Source: CAYRMV01 sp964425255
GTDB taxonomy: Bacteria > Bacteroidota > Bacteroidia > Flavobacteriales_D > Crocinitomicaceae
DNA: 16,533 nt
Direction of reading: 5' to 3'
Assembly (NCBI GenBank): GCA_964425255.1
Contig: CAYRMV010000075.1
Span: forward strand, 1-16,533
The translations under genes and the position numbers were made by a program. This document shows, one piece after another, positions 13,204 to 16,533 of this stretch. The stretch's first letter is position 1, and each line of letters opens with the position of its first letter. The notes beneath the pieces were generated by a model. The model was not told the DNA's origin. It ran no database searches and saw only the letters and a list, made by a program, of their open reading frames with translations.

Positions 13204-14016
13204 ATGGAACCAAAAAAATTCATTGAAATTCGCAAACTCATCGCTAGTAAAAATCCAAAATTACTGCGTTGGTTACCGAATTTTGTCTTGAACTATTTGG
13301 AACGCATTCTTCATCAAGATGAAATTAATCAATTTATCATTGATCATCCAGATGAAAAAAACGAAGCATTTTGTGCAGCTGTTATCCGCTATTTCAACAT
13401 TCAAATTGAAATCGAAGGCTTGGAAAACATTCCCAAAACAGGTGGTGTAACGCTTGCTATGAATCACCCTTTGGGCGGAATGGATGCGATGGCTTTGGTA
13501 ACGGCACTGAAAGACCATCGTACGGACTTAAAATTCATTGTCAACGACTTACTTCTTTCATTGGAAGGATTGAAAGGCATGTTTGTGGGCGTTAACAAAC
13601 ATGGGAAAAGCCGAGAAGGAACACATCAAAAAATCGATGACTTGTTTGCTTCTGACCAAGCAGTTTGTATTTTCCCGGCTGGATTGGTGAGTAGAAAATC
13701 GAATGGAATTGTGCGTGACTTAGAGTGGAAAAAAACATTTGTGATGCTTTCTATGCGAAATGAAAATCCGATAATCCCCATTTATATCGATGGCAAATTA
13801 TCTAATTTCTTTTATCGTTTATCCAAATTTCGTCGATTTCTTGGAATAAAAGCAAACATTGAAATGCTTTATTTATCGGATGAATTATTTCGTCAACGCA
13901 ATGTAAAAATGAAATTACGTGTTGGAAAACCCATTTATCCAAATCAGTTAGATGACTCCAAATCATACCACGAATGGGCTCAATGGGTTCGTGAAAAAGT
14001 GTATGAAATGGCCTAA
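13204..14016 (+). CDS. PlsC-like O-acyltransferase, probable amino-acid-lipid second acylation (270 aa)
   Basis: A membrane-associated acyltransferase of the lysophosphatidate acyltransferase (PlsC) superfamily. The catalytic block is NHPLGGMDAMALV (87-99), His88 and Asp94. The spacing is HX5D rather than the usual HX4D, with the HPLGG(M/L)D form common in Bacteroidota proteins of this branch. FVGVNKHGKSREG (127-139) is the substrate-binding motif, FPAGLVSR (157-164) is the FPEG-like motif and IPIYIDG (191-197) is the fourth. It is encoded 15 bases before an OlsB-type N-acyltransferase. In ornithine-lipid (OlsBA) and Bacteroides glycine-lipid (GlsBA) synthesis, the N-acyltransferase makes the monoacyl amino acid and this type of enzyme adds the second acyl chain. 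The head amino acid cannot be told here. A housekeeping PlsC role is less likely, given the neighbour. Confidence 0.82.
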   Translation: MEPKKFIEIRKLIASKNPKLLRWLPNFVLNYLERILHQDEINQFIIDHPDEKNEAFCAAVIRYFNIQIEIEGLENIPKTGGVTLAMNHPLGGMDAMALVTALKDHRTDLKFIVNDLLLSLEGLKGMFVGVNKHGKSREGTHQKIDDLFASDQAVCIFPAGLVSRKSNGIVRDLEWKKTFVMLSMRNENPIIPIYIDGKLSNFFYRLSKFRRFLGIKANIEMLYLSDELFRQRNVKMKLRVGKPIYPNQLDDSKSYHEWAQWVREKVYEMA

Positions 14017-14031
14017 AAAAAATTAGAAGAA

Positions 14032-14949
14032 ATGCAACCAATTATAGATGCTGTTAACAAGGATTTGATCAAAGCAGAATTACATGCTGATCGATTTGTT
14101 CGAAAAACACGCAAAGGCGATAACGAAATTTACATCGTCAATATCCACAATTCTCCCAACACGCTTCGAGAAATCGGACGTTTACGTGAAGTTACTTTTC
14201 GCGCTGCAGGAGGTGGCACAGGTTTAGATCTCGATTTAGATCATTTTGATACAGATGAAATTTGCTATGACCAATTGATTGTTTGGTCGCCGGAAGACGA
14301 AGAAATTGTGGGCGGTTACCGTTTTATTCTTTGTGAAAAAGCGATTAATCCTGATAGCAAAGAAACACATCTTTCAACCAGCCATTATTTTGATTTCAGT
14401 TCAACTTTTGTTGAAAAATACTTGCCGTTAACCATCGAGTTAGGTCGTAGTTGGGTTCAACCCAATTTTCAGCCAACGGTCAATCCGCGCAAAGGTTTGT
14501 TTGCTCTAGATAATATTTGGGATGGATTGGGTGCATTAGTGATTCAAAATCCACATATTCGTTATTTCTTCGGAAAAGTGACGATGTACCCGAATTTCAA
14601 CCAAGAAGCGCGTGATTTCTTGTTGCATTTTATGCATCATTATTTTCCCGATAACGAGCATTTGATGAAACCATTTCATCCTTTACAGCAACAATACGAT
14701 GCTACTTTCATTGAAAATCAATTGAATGGATTGGAATTTAAAGACGGCTTTAAAGTATTGAATACCTTCGTTCGTAGCAAAGGAGAAAACATTCCTCCAC
14801 TTGTGAATATTTACATGAATCTTTCTCCAACCATGAAAACCTTTGGAACGGCTGTAAATCCTGATTTTGGCGGTGTGGAAGAAACGGGGATTTTGGTTAC
14901 GATTGATGATATTTTTGAAGACAAAAAAGAGCGCCACATGCAATATTGA
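14032..14949 (+). CDS. OlsB/hemolysin-like N-acyltransferase for acyl-amino-acid lipids (305 aa)
   Basis: A GNAT-fold acyltransferase of the family labelled hemolysin-like (Acetyltransf_5/OlsB). It is expected to N-acylate a small amino acid from acyl-ACP, the first step of amino-acid-lipid synthesis. Family landmarks are LREIGRLREVTFRAAGGGTG (45-64), LDLDHFD (67-73), CYDQLIVW (78-85), IVGGYRFIL (92-100) and the ELGRSWVQPNFQP block (136-148). GLFALDNIWDGLGALVIQN follows (155-173). A C-terminal extension of about 100 residues goes beyond the core. It lies 15 bases after the PlsC-like gene, in the order opposite to OlsB-OlsA, and closes the transcript at a strong terminator. The family is secure; whether the product is a glycine, ornithine or other lipid is open. 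Confidence 0.85.
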   Translation: MQPIIDAVNKDLIKAELHADRFVRKTRKGDNEIYIVNIHNSPNTLREIGRLREVTFRAAGGGTGLDLDLDHFDTDEICYDQLIVWSPEDEEIVGGYRFILCEKAINPDSKETHLSTSHYFDFSSTFVEKYLPLTIELGRSWVQPNFQPTVNPRKGLFALDNIWDGLGALVIQNPHIRYFFGKVTMYPNFNQEARDFLLHFMHHYFPDNEHLMKPFHPLQQQYDATFIENQLNGLEFKDGFKVLNTFVRSKGENIPPLVNIYMNLSPTMKTFGTAVNPDFGGVEETGILVTIDDIFEDKKERHMQY

Positions 14950-14980
14950 TCGGCACGCATCATGTTATAATTCTTATTTT

Positions 14981-15014
14981 AACCCGATTTTCTTTTTTGA
15001 AATCGGGTTTTTTT
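14981..15014 (+). terminator. Rho-independent terminator of the aminolipid operon
   Basis: AACCCGATTT (14981-14990) pairs perfectly with AAATCGGGTT (15000-15009). A T-G pair lies inside, the loop is T-rich, and a T-run covers 15008-15014. It follows the GNAT stop by 31 bases and overlaps the end of the convergent T9SS cargo gene (stop at 15013-15015). There is no T-run on the minus side. Confidence 0.88.
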
Positions 15015-16533
15015 ATCTCATCAAAGTGATGTTTCCTTTAATTAAAGCTTCTTCTCCTCCGACGCAAACTCCTTCTAAATAATAGTCGTATACATCCGGA
15101 TCACACGGTCTTCCTTTGAAAGTTCCATCCCAGCCCACACTTCTAGATGTGGATTCAAAAACAAGTTCTCCCCAACGATTAAATACGCGGAACAACATTT
15201 TCTCAATCACGGGACCTCGAACAAAAAGTACATCGTTGTTTCCATCGCCATTGGGTGTAAATGCATTCGGAATGTAAATAAATGGCTCTTCGCATGCCAA
15301 CACCACTTTCTGAACAAAAACCGTATCCGATTTTGTACAGATCCCATCGGAAACAGAAACCGTAAACAAAGTAGATTCTTCAATCAAGGCTGTTGGATTT
15401 TGAATAGTCGGATTGGAAACAGCATCTGATGGAGTCCAAACATAAGAATACCCATTTGGCTCTGCAGTCAAATTGACAGTTGTTCCTGCAATGACATAAT
15501 ATTCATTCGAACTCGCAGTAACAGCCAAATTACCCAAATTCGAAACAGTAACAAAAATGGAATCTTCAATCAAACAGCCGTTGGATGCACTCGCTGTCAC
15601 ATACACATATTGACTTGTAAGAGGATTAACAACCACCGATGAACCTGTATTTGAACCAACAATGATCGAAGAAGGTGTCCATTGATAGGTGAAATTAATC
15701 GACGGATTGTTGTTCGTTAAATTAATCGTTGTTTGATCTCCCGCACAAATTTCAGTATCTCCGGAAAGTTCAATCGAAGAACTTACAAAAATTACCTGTA
15801 CGCTGTCATAAGCTGAACAAAATGGATTCGTTCCTTGAAAATAATACGTAGTTGAAGCTGTTGGCGTCACTGTTATCACTGAATCAGCGGGATTATTTAA
15901 TGGATTGGAAAAGGTATTTGACGTAGACCAAACAAACTGATCAGCTGTTCCAAAAGAGTTTCCTGTTAATGTAACTGGCGTTGGAACACACAATTCAATC
16001 GTATTTCCTGCTTCCACTACCAACGAATCAAATACATTGATTTCAATTTGAGCGACATCGGTAATTTGACAAATACTATCGGTAACATACAAAGTAACTT
16101 GATAGGTTCCTGGTTGTTCATACAGAATTGTCGGATTGAAAGTTGTTGAATCAAGATTTCCATTGCCAAAATCCCAAACATAACTATCGTCTTCCGTGGA
16201 GAAGTTTTCAAAAGTAACTTCAAATGAAGCACATCCACTCGAAGAACTGGCTGTAAATTCAGCATTCGGAGTAATACCAAAGTCAAATTTAAAAACCACA
16301 TTGTTACAGTTATTACTTAGATTATTGTTTGACCAAGCATCATCTGTTGTTGGGAAATCACTGTTTTGACCACAACCAGCACAAACTGATTGATAAACGA
16401 TTCCATTTTTATCAAAACGAGATGTACCGCCATCTACGTGTTCTTGCGATTGATTCCCTCCTAAATAAGTAGCATAAATCAAATCGCTCATTTGTCGGTT
16501 TATCACCATCAGATAGAAATCATATCCATTGGG
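15013..16533 (-). CDS. Secreted PKD/Ig-like repeat protein with type B T9SS sorting domain (C-terminal part; runs off the window)
   Basis: The C-terminal 507 residues of a larger cell-surface protein; the frame is open to the window edge, so the methionine at 16509 is not the start. The visible N-terminal part (LIYATYLGGNQSQEHVDGG) matches an SBBP-type beta-propeller repeat. A PKD domain follows (NAEFTASSSSGCASFEVTF, then YVWDFGNGNLDS and YEQPGTYQVTLYVTD). Next come three Ig/PKD-like units, each marked by Cys pairs and TxxTYYFQG-, QYVYVTAS- and LFTVSVSDG-like strands. The end is a gliding motility-associated C-terminal domain (TIGR04131 type): IYIPNAFTPNGDGNNDVLF, FRVFNRWGELVFES, GWDGTFKGRPCDPDVYDYYL, closing in KGNITLMR. 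This directs export by the type IX system and attachment to the cell surface. It is probably an adhesin or structural surface protein; no enzyme domain is visible here. Confidence 0.92.
   Translation of the reverse strand, partial: PNGYDFYLMVINRQMSDLIYATYLGGNQSQEHVDGGTSRFDKNGIVYQSVCAGCGQNSDFPTTDDAWSNNNLSNNCNNVVFKFDFGITPNAEFTASSSSGCASFEVTFENFSTEDDSYVWDFGNGNLDSTTFNPTILYEQPGTYQVTLYVTDSICQITDVAQIEINVFDSLVVEAGNTIELCVPTPVTLTGNSFGTADQFVWSTSNTFSNPLNNPADSVITVTPTASTTYYFQGTNPFCSAYDSVQVIFVSSSIELSGDTEICAGDQTTINLTNNNPSINFTYQWTPSSIIVGSNTGSSVVVNPLTSQYVYVTASASNGCLIEDSIFVTVSNLGNLAVTASSNEYYVIAGTTVNLTAEPNGYSYVWTPSDAVSNPTIQNPTALIEESTLFTVSVSDGICTKSDTVFVQKVVLACEEPFIYIPNAFTPNGDGNNDVLFVRGPVIEKMLFRVFNRWGELVFESTSRSVGWDGTFKGRPCDPDVYDYYLEGVCVGGEEALIKGNITLMR

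Noticed and set aside
16507..16509. ATG as the start of the T9SS cargo gene
   Set aside because: The frame stays open to the window edge (NGYDFYL precedes it) and no signal peptide follows, so the gene continues outside the window.
1..16533. CRISPR arrays, tRNA or rRNA genes, insertion sequences, phage or restriction genes
   Set aside because: I found no regular spaced repeats, no cloverleaf-like or rRNA-like sequence and no transposase, integrase or restriction domain on either strand by reading; a covariance-model scan was not possible here.

Overview
The window looks like chromosomal DNA of a Bacteroidota, most likely a Flavobacteriales/Crocinitomicaceae-type gliding bacterium. The supporting signs are an AT-rich sequence, a type B T9SS sorting domain (gliding motility-associated C-terminal domain), a TonB-dependent receptor with a carboxypeptidase-like N-terminal domain paired with a DUF4249 lipoprotein, an LVIVD-repeat lipoprotein, genes without Shine-Dalgarno sites, and TAnnTTTG-like promoter elements. 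The genus is not proven from sequence alone.

Layout. (1) Bases 1-2200 are a gene-poor, very AT-rich strip of small secreted or lipid-anchored orphans: an 84-aa exported protein, a 183-aa lipoprotein, a 57-aa ORF and an 87-aa membrane-anchored protein, all on the minus strand. Between them lie at least one clearly frameshifted small secreted gene (312-484), a possible plus-strand remnant (1549-1822), and two copies of an 18-base repeat 630 bases apart. It reads as decaying accessory DNA. (2) 2224-3870 is a monocistronic, membrane-bound processive-type GT2 glycosyltransferase, with a strong terminator behind it and a nested pair of inverted repeats in front of it. (3) 3989-7617 is a four-gene minus-strand operon: a seven-repeat LVIVD lipoprotein, an outer-membrane beta-barrel, an ECF sigma factor, and a protein joining an anti-sigma-like cytoplasmic segment and one membrane helix to a C-terminal outer-membrane-type barrel. 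(4) Divergent from it, at 7810-8610, is a class I SAM methyltransferase with a textbook terminator. It faces an SBF-like (bile acid:sodium symporter superfamily) transporter on the minus strand. (5) 9751-13118 is the TonB receptor/DUF4249 pair. (6) 13204-14949 is a two-gene unit of a PlsC-like O-acyltransferase and an OlsB/hemolysin-type N-acyltransferase. This is the arrangement expected for acyl-amino-acid (glycine or ornithine) lipid synthesis (GlsA/GlsB or OlsA/OlsB type). It ends in a strong terminator. (7) 15013 to the right edge is the C-terminal part of a large secreted PKD/Ig-like adhesin-type protein exported by T9SS.

Most of the window concerns the cell envelope: surface polysaccharide, outer-membrane uptake, membrane aminolipids, a T9SS cargo, and an apparent transenvelope sigma/anti-sigma sensing operon. 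The least explained parts are that sigma operon, whose sigma gene lacks an ATG exactly where a TAATG stop-start overlap would be expected, and the decayed small-gene strip at the left.
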